DNA from: an uncultured Pelagibacteraceae bacterium
GTDB taxonomy: Bacteria; Pseudomonadota; Alphaproteobacteria; Pelagibacterales; Pelagibacteraceae
Assembly (NCBI GenBank): GCA_902536005.1
Contig: CACAVT010000005.1
Coordinates: 1-45,756 of the forward strand
Reading direction: 5' to 3'
DNA: 45,756 nucleotides
This document shows, piece after piece, positions 1 through 8,431 of the stretch. Numbering within the stretch: the first letter of the stretch is position 1; every line of letters starts with the position of its first letter. Below the pieces are notes generated by a model, which was not told where the DNA came from, did no database searches, and saw nothing but the letters and a program-made list of their open reading frames with translations. The translations under genes were made by a program, and so were the position numbers.

Positions 1-2
1 AT

Positions 3-110
3 CCAGTAAACAAACTTAAAAATGTAAATGACGAGGAAAAGCAAATAATCATTAGAAACACTTTCAATGTTATAAGTAATAAAATTAAAGATTGGCTAAA
101 TGAAAAATAA
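3..110 (+). CDS. arsC: Arsenate reductase, ArsC low-molecular-weight phosphatase type (3' end only)
   Basis: Only the last 35 codons are present. The frame is open from base 3 to a TAA at 108-110. The tail (PVNKLKNVNDEEKQII, then a helix ending in IKDWLNEK) resembles the C-terminus of thioredoxin-type arsenate reductases, where a DP-x-EEK stretch precedes a helix containing I-x-x-RI-x-x-FL. It overlaps the aquaporin start by 11 bases, so the two are probably translationally coupled. ArsC reduces arsenate to arsenite in the cytoplasm. The link to an aquaporin-type channel matches the aqpS-arsC arrangement known from Sinorhizobium meliloti and supports the call, but the catalytic P-loop lies outside the window. 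Another small phosphatase-fold protein remains possible. Confidence 0.45.
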   Translation, partial: PVNKLKNVNDEEKQIIIRNTFNVISNKIKDWLNEK

Positions 111-759
111 AAATAGATATTTTCTTTCAGAATTTATTGGAAGTTGTTATCTAGTAATGATCATAGTTGGATCAGGTTTAATGGCAGAAAACTTGACTAA
201 TGATATAGCTGTAATGCTAATTGCCAATACTATAGCAACTGGAGCTGGATTGTTTGTGCTAATAACTGTTTTTGCAGATGTTTCTGGAGCTCATTTTAAT
301 CCATTTGTTAGTATAGCAATGACAATAACTGGAAAACTAAAAAAACGTCTTCTACCCTTTTATATTTCAGCTCAGATCCTTGGATGTTTATTAGGTGTGG
401 CTTTAGCTAATTTCTTTTTTGAACATCAGATTTTTGAATTATCGACAAAATCAAGAGATGGTATCTATATTTTTGTATCAGAAATTGTTGCAACATTAGG
501 ACTAATAATCATTATTTTTGGATCCATGAAGTCAGGTAAAATTACTGTAGCTGCATCTGTTGGGTTATATATTACAGCTGGTTATTGGTTTACTTCATCA
601 ACATCTTTTGCAAATCCTGCTGTAGCAATAGCAAGAACATTCACAGAGTCGTTTACTGGTATAAGTTATTTAAACACTCCTTTTTATATAGTTGCAGAAT
701 TAATTGGTATGTTAATTGCTGTTTATATCGCAAAAAAATTATTCTTAGAAAAAGATTGA
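100..759 (+). CDS. Aquaporin-family channel (MIP/AqpS-like)
   Basis: A 219-residue inner-membrane channel with about six hydrophobic segments and the two half-helix motifs of the major intrinsic protein family. The first is NPF (residues 67-69, in GAHFNPFVS) instead of NPA; the second is a normal NPA (172-174, in SFANPAVAIAR). The residue just after the second NPA, arginine in water-selective aquaporins, is valine here. That widens the expected selectivity filter and resembles arsenite-conducting AqpS-type channels. The ATG lies inside the 3' end of the probable arsC gene. The likely role is release of arsenite (or small neutral solutes) made by ArsC. Arsenate enters through phosphate transporters, so its place near the Pst genes makes sense. 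Substrate is inferred, not shown. Confidence 0.8.
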   Translation: MKNKNRYFLSEFIGSCYLVMIIVGSGLMAENLTNDIAVMLIANTIATGAGLFVLITVFADVSGAHFNPFVSIAMTITGKLKKRLLPFYISAQILGCLLGVALANFFFEHQIFELSTKSRDGIYIFVSEIVATLGLIIIIFGSMKSGKITVAASVGLYITAGYWFTSSTSFANPAVAIARTFTESFTGISYLNTPFYIVAELIGMLIAVYIAKKLFLEKD

Positions 760-840
760 AAAATTTAAAACTAACAAACAATATTAAATTAATTAATAAA
801 AAATCACTAACGTATAAGTTGTAATAGGTTAAATTAAATT

Positions 841-2352
841 TTAATTATTTGAGTAAATTACTCTCGGCTCTAAAAATAATTCTCGCGCAAGAGCTTTAAA
901 TCTTTTTGTAACTTGTTTAGAAATTATTTCTTGATGTTGTGCTGGAATTTTTAAAAATACAGAGTTACCTCTTTTATACAATTTAAATTCCTCTAAGAAG
1001 ATAGTAGAAATAGATGTAAGTGAGTGAGCAAATCTTAAGGCTGCACCAACTTGTTTACTAGAAAAAATTTCATTATTATTTAAAAATGTCAAATATTCTA
1101 TTTTAGGGTTGTATTTAATGCTGCAGTACCTCCAATAACATGAAAGAGCTATTTGAATTCTTTCTTTATGTGAAAGTCTCAATAACGGAGTATTTAATGT
1201 TTCTTGAAAAACTAATTCTGCTTTTTGAAAAGCACCAAGTCCCCAATCCATATGACTTAAAACACAAGCTAAATTAAGCAATTTTTCATCGAAATGTTCA
1301 TTACCATCAAATACAGGTTTGATAAATTCATGATACTTTTTGTAAGTTAATCCCAAATCACCTCTTTTCTTTGAAATATATTCTAATGATTTTTCAAAAA
1401 CTTGAGAGTTATCAATATTTTTAAAGTAATCTGTTGCAAGAGATCCCTCTCTAATACCGCTTATAGAGCATATTATGTTTTTTGGATTTGTTGCTCTCAT
1501 GATCTCATCTAATATTATAGAGCTATATGGTAGATAGGGTGTTCTAGATTTAGATATATATTCAACTGTTTTTAGTTTTGCTTTGTTGAACGATGCTATT
1601 TTTTCTACAAATGTCGATATAGTTTCATAATTTACTGAATACTGATGGATTATGTGGACAGGGTGTTTATTTTGAAAAAGATGAAGTTTAAATAAAGCTC
1701 TCCATGTTCCACCAACTAAATATAGGTTTTCAAATTTTTTTTTAGATAACCATTTCTCATCTCTCAAAAGTTTTTTTATATATTTGGAAAGGTTTCTCTT
1801 TTTTACAATTGGATTATTTATTAATCTTAAAACACCTAAGGGTAAAGATGTTTTATTAGTGATCAAACCATTTTCAACTCGAGCTAGTTCTAAACTACCT
1901 CCACCAAGATCGGCAACTAACCCATCTACATTATCAAATCCAATTTTAACACCTTCTGCTGAACAAATTGCTTCTTCCTCACCACTTAAGATTTCTATTT
2001 TTTTCTTAAAAAGATTTTCTACGTATTCAACAAATGGTTTTGCATCAGTTGCTTCTCTTAAAACAGCAGTTGCTATTATTTTTAAATTAACAATTTTAGA
2101 AACATTTAAAATCTCTGAAAATCTCTTCAATACTTTTTGAGCATAATCAACACCAGACTTATGAAGTTTTCTTGATTTATCTAAATTTTTACCAAGTTCA
2201 CAAACAGCTTTTTCATTGAAAAATGGCACACGAGAAGAGCTAAAATCTTCATAAATTAGCATCCTAATAGAATTAGATCCTATATCAATAACTGCTAATT
2301 TAGCAGGTTTTAATTTTAAATTTTGTTTATTTTTAAAAACTTTAATTTCCAC
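841..2352 (-). CDS. ppx: Exopolyphosphatase (Ppx/GppA family)
   Basis: A 503-residue member of the Ppx/GppA family of the ASKHA fold. The N-terminal phosphate-binding loop is VIDIGSNSIRMLIYE (about residues 21-35) and the second is DLGGGSLEL (about 148-156). The C-terminal half carries an HD-like helical region, as in long Ppx proteins. The family hydrolyses terminal phosphates of polyphosphate or pppGpp; adjacency to ppk favours polyphosphate. The start is GTG at 2350-2352, inside the last codons of ppk (11-base overlap), and no other upstream start fits. It is probably co-transcribed with ppk, giving synthesis and breakdown of polyphosphate from one mRNA. The ribosome-binding site is weak, so translational coupling is likely. 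Confidence 0.93.
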   Translation of the reverse strand: MEIKVFKNKQNLKLKPAKLAVIDIGSNSIRMLIYEDFSSSRVPFFNEKAVCELGKNLDKSRKLHKSGVDYAQKVLKRFSEILNVSKIVNLKIIATAVLREATDAKPFVEYVENLFKKKIEILSGEEEAICSAEGVKIGFDNVDGLVADLGGGSLELARVENGLITNKTSLPLGVLRLINNPIVKKRNLSKYIKKLLRDEKWLSKKKFENLYLVGGTWRALFKLHLFQNKHPVHIIHQYSVNYETISTFVEKIASFNKAKLKTVEYISKSRTPYLPYSSIILDEIMRATNPKNIICSISGIREGSLATDYFKNIDNSQVFEKSLEYISKKRGDLGLTYKKYHEFIKPVFDGNEHFDEKLLNLACVLSHMDWGLGAFQKAELVFQETLNTPLLRLSHKERIQIALSCYWRYCSIKYNPKIEYLTFLNNNEIFSSKQVGAALRFAHSLTSISTIFLEEFKLYKRGNSVFLKIPAQHQEIISKQVTKRFKALARELFLEPRVIYSNN

Positions 2353-4492
2353 TTTTAATTAATCTTAAGTTTAATTTTTTCGGTTTCATTTTTAATTTAG
2401 CTTTACCTCTTCCAGATAAACTAGGATTATTCATAAAATAATCATGGGCTGAAAAAGAATCATTTTCACTATATTTTATTTTTTTATAATTTCCACTAGC
2501 ATCGAGTTCCCAACTTTGTTTTTTATCTAAATAATTAGCTAACATAATTTGATCAAGAACTTGTTCATGGACTGTTTGGTTTTCAATTGGAACTAGAAGT
2601 TCAACTCTTCGATTTAAATTTCTTGGCATTAAATCTGCTGATGAAATAAAAACTTTTGCATCTCTACTAGGCATTGTTTTTCCATTTGAAAAACAATAAA
2701 TTCTTGAGTGTTCCAAAAATCTTCCAATCATGCTTTTAACTATTATATTTTCAGATTTATCTTTAACTCCAGGTCTTAAACAACAAACACCTCTTACAAA
2801 TAAAAATATCTTTACTCCAGCATTTGAAGCTTCGTAAAATTTATCAATTATCGCTGGATCTACTAAGGAATTCATTTTGGCCCATATTTCACCTTTTTTA
2901 CCTTTTTTGACATTTGCTATCTCGTTAGCAATACATTTGTTCAAAGTTTCCCTAAGATTAATTGGTGATATAGATATTTTACTAAGATTTCGTGGTTTTG
3001 AATAACCAGTTACATAATTAAAAAATTTTTCTACATCAGTTGCTATTTTTTTATCATAGCTAAATAAAGATAAGTCAGTATAAATTTTTGCATTAACTGG
3101 GTGATAATTGCCAGTTCCCAGATGTATATAAGTTTGAATTTTTCCCTGCTCTTTTCTTAATATTAAAGATGATTTTGCATGTGTTTTATATTTTGCAAAA
3201 CCATAAACTATTTGAATTCCTGCCTTTTCTAAACTTCTTGAAAGTTGAATGTTTGCTTCTTCATCAAATCTTGCTTTGATCTCTATTAAAGCGGTTACTG
3301 TCTTTCCATTTTCAGCTGCTGTTATTAAGGCTTTAACAATTGGAGAGTCTAACGTTGTTCTGTATAGAGTTTGTTTAATTGCTATAACTTTTTTATCATA
3401 TGCAGCTTGATTTAAAAACTCAACGACAGCATCAAATGTTTCAAAAGGGTGATGAACTATTAAATCCTTTTTTTTTATAGTATCAAAAAAATTATTATTA
3501 AATTCCTTTAATCTCTCAACCTCTCTGGGATTAAAATTTTTAAATCTTAATTTAGAATTTTTAATTTTACAAACTTGGTCGATATCTTGAATTCCAACAA
3601 TGCCTTCAATTTCATAGATGTATTCAGATTTTACGTTTAACTTATTGGTTATAAACTTAATTAAGTCATTATTACTATTTTTTAAAATTTCTAAACGTAC
3701 GATGTCACCTGTTCTTCTTCTTTTTAAAGCCAATTCAAAAGATCTTACTAAATCTTCGGCCTCCTCTTGAATTTCTACATCACTATCTCTTATAACTCTA
3801 AATAACATTTTTTTATCTAAATCATGATCAGGAAATATTTCAGAAGCAAAAAAACTTATAACATCATCAATAATTAAAAATTTTTTAAAACTTTTATTTC
3901 CATCTATTTCAATAAATCTTGATAAAGCTTTTGGAATTACTATTATTGCATTTAAAACTCTTTTTTTATTTTTCTTATTTAATCTCATAACTAATGCTCT
4001 TCCTTGATTTGCAATAAATGGAAAGGGATGAGCTGGGTCTATTGCCGATGGTGTTAGCAGAGGGTAAATTTCTTCATTAAAAATTTTAAATAATCTTTTT
4101 TGATCCGATTTACTTAAATTTTCAGGTTTAACTATACTTATATTTGCTTTTTTTAATTGAAGAATTAAATCTCTATATATTTTATTTTGTTTATTAAGAA
4201 GATTATTTGTTTCCAAAATAACTTCACTCATTTGTTCATCAGGAGTAAGACCATCAGAGCTAAGAGAATCTACCTCTTGCTTGATTTGACTATATAAACC
4301 CGCGACACGTACCATAAAGAATTCATCTAAATTTGATCCAGCTATAGATAAAAATTTAATTCTTTCATAAAGTGGGTTTTCAATATTTTGGGCTTCTAGA
4401 AGAACTCTGTCGTTGAATTTGAGCCAAGACAATTCTCTATTTATGTATTTAGATCTAAGTATTTCTTTATCTTGTTTTTTTAATGCAGTCAT
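2342..4492 (-). CDS. ppk1: Polyphosphate kinase 1
   Basis: A 716-residue PPK1 that transfers the gamma phosphate of ATP to polyphosphate and back. Family landmarks are the N-terminal YINRELSWLKFNDRVL block, the DPAHPFPFI stretch, the phospholipase-D-like core with the autophosphorylated histidine in KTHAKSS, HLGTGNYHP, and a second histidine in LEHSRIYC. I start it at the ATG at 4490-4492 (MTALKKQDKEIL). A TTG seven codons upstream would make it overlap the divergent sixA gene. With the ATG, only 13 bases separate the two start codons, so each promoter must lie within or across the neighbour. The 3' end overlaps ppx by 11 bases. Storage polyphosphate fits the surrounding phosphate-acquisition genes. 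Confidence 0.96.
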   Translation of the reverse strand: MTALKKQDKEILRSKYINRELSWLKFNDRVLLEAQNIENPLYERIKFLSIAGSNLDEFFMVRVAGLYSQIKQEVDSLSSDGLTPDEQMSEVILETNNLLNKQNKIYRDLILQLKKANISIVKPENLSKSDQKRLFKIFNEEIYPLLTPSAIDPAHPFPFIANQGRALVMRLNKKNKKRVLNAIIVIPKALSRFIEIDGNKSFKKFLIIDDVISFFASEIFPDHDLDKKMLFRVIRDSDVEIQEEAEDLVRSFELALKRRRTGDIVRLEILKNSNNDLIKFITNKLNVKSEYIYEIEGIVGIQDIDQVCKIKNSKLRFKNFNPREVERLKEFNNNFFDTIKKKDLIVHHPFETFDAVVEFLNQAAYDKKVIAIKQTLYRTTLDSPIVKALITAAENGKTVTALIEIKARFDEEANIQLSRSLEKAGIQIVYGFAKYKTHAKSSLILRKEQGKIQTYIHLGTGNYHPVNAKIYTDLSLFSYDKKIATDVEKFFNYVTGYSKPRNLSKISISPINLRETLNKCIANEIANVKKGKKGEIWAKMNSLVDPAIIDKFYEASNAGVKIFLFVRGVCCLRPGVKDKSENIIVKSMIGRFLEHSRIYCFSNGKTMPSRDAKVFISSADLMPRNLNRRVELLVPIENQTVHEQVLDQIMLANYLDKKQSWELDASGNYKKIKYSENDSFSAHDYFMNNPSLSGRGKAKLKMKPKKLNLRLIKSGN

Positions 4493-4505
4493 ATATTTAA
4501 ACTTT

Positions 4506-5030
4506 ATGCTCAAATTATACGTTATGCGTCATGCAAAATCTAGCTGGGACCATCCAAATCTTGAGGATCATGAAAGACCTTTAAGTAAGCGTGGCAAGAA
4601 AAATGCAAAAAAGATTTGTGAATTTTTTGTTAAAAAAAAATATAAGTTTGATTACATATTACTTTCATCATCAAAAAGAACAAAGAAAACGTTAAAAATT
4701 TTATTAAAAAAAATAGAAAAACCAAAAAAAATTATTTCTTCAAAAAAATTATACCTATCAAGTGAAGATAAAATTATAGATATAATAAAAAAAACACCTA
4801 AAAAATTTAAATCTGTGCTTTTAATTAACCACGAGCCTGCTGTTAGAAATCTAGTACGATCACTGACAAAAAATCATAACAACAATCATTTTAAGTTATT
4901 AAACTATAAATTTCCAACATCAGCTTTTGCAAAAATTTATTTTGATTTTAATGAATGGAATAAATTAGATGGAAGTGGTTTAATTAAGGAATTTATGAGA
5001 CCTAAAGACCTTCAAGATTCTAATGAATAA
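4506..5030 (+). CDS. sixA: Phosphohistidine phosphatase, SixA-like (histidine phosphatase superfamily)
   Basis: A 174-residue cytoplasmic protein with the RHG signature at its N-terminus (MRHAKSSW, catalytic His9) and the second catalytic histidine in LINHEP (His109), as in SixA. The ATG at 4506 gives the normal compact N-terminus; an upstream in-frame ATG at 4413 would run antisense through ppk and add a non-family extension. E. coli SixA dephosphorylates phosphohistidine in phosphotransfer proteins such as ArcB and NPr. The partner here is unknown. SixA-like proteins are often found near polyphosphate genes, so a role linked to phosphohistidine or polyphosphate is plausible. Its 3' end overlaps the convergent phoB gene by 19 bases. 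Confidence 0.8.
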   Translation: MLKLYVMRHAKSSWDHPNLEDHERPLSKRGKKNAKKICEFFVKKKYKFDYILLSSSKRTKKTLKILLKKIEKPKKIISSKKLYLSSEDKIIDIIKKTPKKFKSVLLINHEPAVRNLVRSLTKNHNNNHFKLLNYKFPTSAFAKIYFDFNEWNKLDGSGLIKEFMRPKDLQDSNE

Positions 5031-5695
5031 CCTGCTGATCTTACAGTTCTAATTAATGGTTTGGTTTTATCTATATTAATAGCTTGTCTTAATCTTCTAA
5101 TATGTACATCGACTGTTCTAGACTCTACATAAATATTTTCACCCCAAACATTGTTTAATAGTTGTTCTCGTGAATATACTCTTTTTGGATTTTTGATAAA
5201 AAAATCTAATAATTTAAATTCTGTAGGACCTAAATTTATTTCAACATTATTTCTATAAACTCTTTTTGTTATTCTATCTATTTTTAGATCTGTAAACTCA
5301 ACAACATCTGCAGATGATTGTGGTTTTGATCTTCTAAGTAGTGATTTAATTCTTGCATTAAGTTCTTTTTGACTAAATGGCTTTGTTACATAATCATCTG
5401 CACCTGTATCAAAAGCTCTTAATTTGTCCTCTTCCTCACCTTTTGCTGTCAACATTATTACAGGTATGTCGTTATACTTTTTGTCTTTTTTTAAATTCTT
5501 ACATATTTCAACACCTGACAAATCTGGCAACATCCAATCCATTAATATTAAGTCAGGATGCTTATCTTTAATTTGTTTAAGTGCATCTTCACCATTTTTG
5601 GAATAGCTTACTTTGTGACCTTCTTTTTCAAGATTATATTTTAGCAGCGTTACTATTGAAGTTTCATCTTCAGCAATAAACACGTGAGCAGACAT
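5012..5695 (-). CDS. phoB: Phosphate regulon response regulator PhoB
   Basis: A 227-residue OmpR/PhoB-type regulator. The receiver domain (about 1-120) has the acidic pair (E9, D10), phospho-acceptor D53 in LMDWMLPD, T83 and K105 in TKPF. A C-terminal winged helix (about 130-225) carries SREQLLNNVWG and RTVDVHIRRLR. Phosphorylated by PhoR, it binds Pho boxes and activates phosphate-starvation genes; boxes are visible at 10994-11011 and 14751-14768. It is the last gene of the pstCAB-phoU-phoB run, 3 bases after phoU, so it would be induced through its own target promoter. It converges with and overlaps sixA by 19 bases, with no terminator visible between them. Confidence 0.95.
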   Translation of the reverse strand: MSAHVFIAEDETSIVTLLKYNLEKEGHKVSYSKNGEDALKQIKDKHPDLILMDWMLPDLSGVEICKNLKKDKKYNDIPVIMLTAKGEEEDKLRAFDTGADDYVTKPFSQKELNARIKSLLRRSKPQSSADVVEFTDLKIDRITKRVYRNNVEINLGPTEFKLLDFFIKNPKRVYSREQLLNNVWGENIYVESRTVDVHIRRLRQAINIDKTKPLIRTVRSAGYSLES

Positions 5696-5698
5696 TTA

Positions 5699-6406
5699 TT
5701 ACTTTTCTCCTGTTACTATTGGCTCTGTTCCTTTTGGACGATCTCCTTCTAAATACTCTCCTGTAACTAAATAATATACCTGCTCTGCAACGTTTGTTGT
5801 GTGATCACCGATACGTTCAATATTTTTAGTAACAAATAATAAATGAGTACCATCATCTAGATTTTTTTCGTCTTCCTTCAAATATTTTATTACTTCTTGC
5901 ATACATAAATTTGTTAAATCATCTATTTGTTCATCACCTTCCCAGACATTTATAGCCATAGCAGATGACCTATCTAAATATGCATCCAAAATAGATTTGA
6001 GTTGTTTTTGAACATTAGAAGAAACTCTTACCAAAGCTTCGGTCAAATTTTTTGGTAAATTTTCATTTAATAATAATGTTCTTTTTGAAATATTCTTTGC
6101 CAAATCACCTATTCGTTCTAAATCAGATGAAATTTTCAATGCGGTTACAGTTTCTCTTAAATCTATTGCCATTGGTTGTCTTAAAGCAATTAGATTTACC
6201 ACCTGTTGCTCTATTAAAGTTTCAAACTTATCTATTTTTTCGTCATCTTTTATAACAGCTTCCGCATTATCACTATTTCTTGTGGTAATGGCTTGAATAG
6301 CCTTGCCTAATGACTCCTCGCAAAAACCACCCATTTTAATTATATTACTATTTAAATTTTTAAGTTCTTCCTCGTAAGACTTAACCGTGTGTGGTGCTTC
6401 AACCAT
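5699..6406 (-). CDS. phoU: Phosphate transport regulator PhoU
   Basis: A 235-residue PhoU made of two repeated three-helix bundles, each with a metal-binding acidic block: EAVIKDDEKIDKFE in the first repeat and EGDEQIDDLTNL in the second, followed by IERIGDHTTNVAE. PhoU couples the phosphate state of the PstSCAB transporter to PhoR, keeping PhoR off when phosphate is plentiful. Its ATG (6404-6406) overlaps the pstB stop codon in a TAATG junction, so the two are translationally coupled. It lies in the standard pstB-phoU-phoB order. Confidence 0.95.
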   Translation of the reverse strand: MVEAPHTVKSYEEELKNLNSNIIKMGGFCEESLGKAIQAITTRNSDNAEAVIKDDEKIDKFETLIEQQVVNLIALRQPMAIDLRETVTALKISSDLERIGDLAKNISKRTLLLNENLPKNLTEALVRVSSNVQKQLKSILDAYLDRSSAMAINVWEGDEQIDDLTNLCMQEVIKYLKEDEKNLDDGTHLLFVTKNIERIGDHTTNVAEQVYYLVTGEYLEGDRPKGTEPIVTGEK

Positions 6407-7161
6407 TATCCAAACCTCCCTGTAATATAATCCTGAGTTCTTTTATTTTCAGGATTCTTAAATATTTTATCAGTAGAACCATGTTCTATCAATTCTCCCA
6501 AATGAAAAAAGCCTGTGTTTTGGGATACTCTTGCTGCTTGAGCCATTGAATGAGTAACTATTATAATAGTATGGTCTTTTTTTAACTCATCAATTAGTTC
6601 TTCTATTTGAGCTGTAGCAATAGGATCTAAAGCAGAACAAGGCTCGTCCATAAGAATAACTTCAGGTTTAACTGAAATAGCCCTTGCTATGCATAATCTT
6701 TGTTGTTGTCCACCAGACAAACCAGTTCCTGGTTCATGAATTCTATCTTTGACCTCTTCCCATAACGCTGCTTTTTTTAAGCTATTTTCAACTATTTCAT
6801 CCATTTCATTTTTTGATTGAGCCATGCCATGAATTGTTGGGCCATAAGAAATGTTTTCATAAATAGTTTTAGGAAAAGGATTTGGTTTTTGAAAAACCAT
6901 ACCAATTTTTTCTCTTAATCTAACTACATCACAACTCTTGTCATTGATATCAAAATCATTGATAATAATCTGACCTTTAACTCTGCATATATCAATCACA
7001 TCATTCATTCTATTAAGACATCTTAAAAAAGTAGATTTACCACAACCTGAAGGACCAATTAGTGCTGTAACCTGATTTTCTTCAATATCTAAGTTTATAT
7101 TGAATAGAGCTTGTTTCTTTCCATAGAAAACATCTACATTTTTTGAATTTATCTTTATCAT
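6406..7161 (-). CDS. pstB: Phosphate ABC transporter ATP-binding protein PstB
   Basis: A 251-residue ABC ATPase with Walker [10 protein letters not shown] (residues 36-44), signature LSGGQQQR, Walker [14 protein letters not shown] and switch histidine in IIVTHS. The [11 protein letters not shown] stretch after Walker A is characteristic of PstB. It powers phosphate uptake with the PstC and PstA channel. I place the start at the ATG at 7159-7161, which has a GGAG Shine-Dalgarno sequence 5 bases upstream; a TTG seven codons further upstream lies inside pstA. The pstA stop is 1 base upstream. It overlaps phoU by 1 base. Confidence 0.96.
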   Translation of the reverse strand: MIKINSKNVDVFYGKKQALFNINLDIEENQVTALIGPSGCGKSTFLRCLNRMNDVIDICRVKGQIIINDFDINDKSCDVVRLREKIGMVFQKPNPFPKTIYENISYGPTIHGMAQSKNEMDEIVENSLKKAALWEEVKDRIHEPGTGLSGGQQQRLCIARAISVKPEVILMDEPCSALDPIATAQIEELIDELKKDHTIIIVTHSMAQAARVSQNTGFFHLGELIEHGSTDKIFKNPENKRTQDYITGRFG

Positions 7162-7162
7162 C

Positions 7163-8431
7163 TTAACTCCATTTTTTTTCAAATTTATGTCTAATTATTT
7201 GTGCAAACAAATTCATTATGATTAAAAATCCCAATAGGACCATAATACAAGCAGAAACTTTCTCGACAAATCCTCTTTCAGCACTCTCTGCCCATATATA
7301 AATTTGTACAGGCAAACTTGCAGCTGGATCTAAAGGAGATCCTGGAATTGTATTTACAAAAGCTACCATACCAATCAATATCAAAGGTGCAGTTTCACCT
7401 AAAGCTTGAGCCAAGCCAATAATTGTACCTGATAAAGTTCCTGGCATAGATAATGGCACTGTATGATGCATTGTAGTTTGCATTTTACTAGCGCCCATTG
7501 CAAGTGCAGCCTCTCTTATACTTGGAGGAACTGCTTTTAAAGATGCTCTACAGGCAATAATTATTGTTGGCAATGTCATCAACGATAAAGTTATTCCACC
7601 AACTAGAGGTGTTGATCTAGGTAACTGAAATACAGCCAGCAAAATACCTAGTCCCAAAAGACCAAAAACAATTGATGGAACAGCTGCTAAGTTATTTATA
7701 TTTACCTCAATAAAATCAGTAAATCTATTTTTTGGTGCAAATTCCTCTAAATAAATAGCTGCTAGCACTGCAACAGGAAATGCAATAACTAAACAAACTA
7801 AAATAGAAAAAATCGATCCCATAAATGAGCTTGCTATACCAGCTAATTCAGCCTCTCTTGAATCTGGGTATGTAAAAAAACTTAAATTGAATTTACTTTC
7901 AACTCTTCCCTGTTCTACAAGTTGATCAAAAATCTTTAATTGATAATCTGTAACTCTTCTTTGATCTTCGGGTAAATCCCTTGGATAATTGCCTTTAAAT
8001 ACTTGATCTAAATCATCTGAAGCAGTTAAGTAAACATCTTTAGTTTTTCCAATTAATGAAGGGTCATTTAAAAGCTCCCTTTTAATCTCTCTTTCAAAAA
8101 AGTAAGAGACCATTCTCTTCAGATCATTTTGTTGTTTTTCTGAGGCACTTTTATCTAAATTAAACATTGTTTGTAAAGCTAGATCAAAATAATCTGCATC
8201 CTCTAAGTCTTCTTTAGAAGGATTTTCGTCAAGGTACATGGTTTCAGCATCAAAGGTGACTGGTACAATCAACCAAGTTTTCTGAAACGCTGTATAGCCA
8301 GTAGAAAAGATTTTAAAAATAAAAATTGTTAAAAATAATAGAGCTAAAAAAATTGCGCTTTTCCCGTAAAATTGAAATCTTTTTTCGGCCCTATATCTAG
8401 AATTTAGGAGTTTTTCTTTATTTTTATTCAT
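7163..8431 (-). CDS. pstA: Phosphate ABC transporter permease PstA
   Basis: A 422-residue inner-membrane permease. An N-terminal segment (about residues 22-45) and a long periplasmic region precede a C-terminal BPD_transp_1 domain with the EAA loop ([23 protein letters not shown] split over the loop). This long form is usual in Alphaproteobacteria. The ATG at 8429-8431 overlaps the end of pstC by 8 bases and has an AGGGA-like Shine-Dalgarno sequence; a TTG eight codons upstream is less likely. It forms the phosphate channel with PstC. Confidence 0.95.
   Translation of the reverse strand: MNKNKEKLLNSRYRAEKRFQFYGKSAIFLALLFLTIFIFKIFSTGYTAFQKTWLIVPVTFDAETMYLDENPSKEDLEDADYFDLALQTMFNLDKSASEKQQNDLKRMVSYFFEREIKRELLNDPSLIGKTKDVYLTASDDLDQVFKGNYPRDLPEDQRRVTDYQLKIFDQLVEQGRVESKFNLSFFTYPDSREAELAGIASSFMGSIFSILVCLVIAFPVAVLAAIYLEEFAPKNRFTDFIEVNINNLAAVPSIVFGLLGLGILLAVFQLPRSTPLVGGITLSLMTLPTIIIACRASLKAVPPSIREAALAMGASKMQTTMHHTVPLSMPGTLSGTIIGLAQALGETAPLILIGMVAFVNTIPGSPLDPAASLPVQIYIWAESAERGFVEKVSACIMVLLGFLIIMNLFAQIIRHKFEKKWS

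Noticed and set aside
585..824. 79-codon frame overlapping the end of the aquaporin gene
   Set aside because: Out-of-frame shadow with unlikely composition (Cys/Asn/Tyr-rich).
1784..2140. 118-codon plus-strand frame inside ppx
   Set aside because: Antisense shadow of a well-matched gene, with no family resemblance or ribosome site.
4413..4505. N-terminal extension of sixA from an upstream in-frame ATG
   Set aside because: It is antisense to ppk and adds residues before the MRHAKSSW start that the family does not have.
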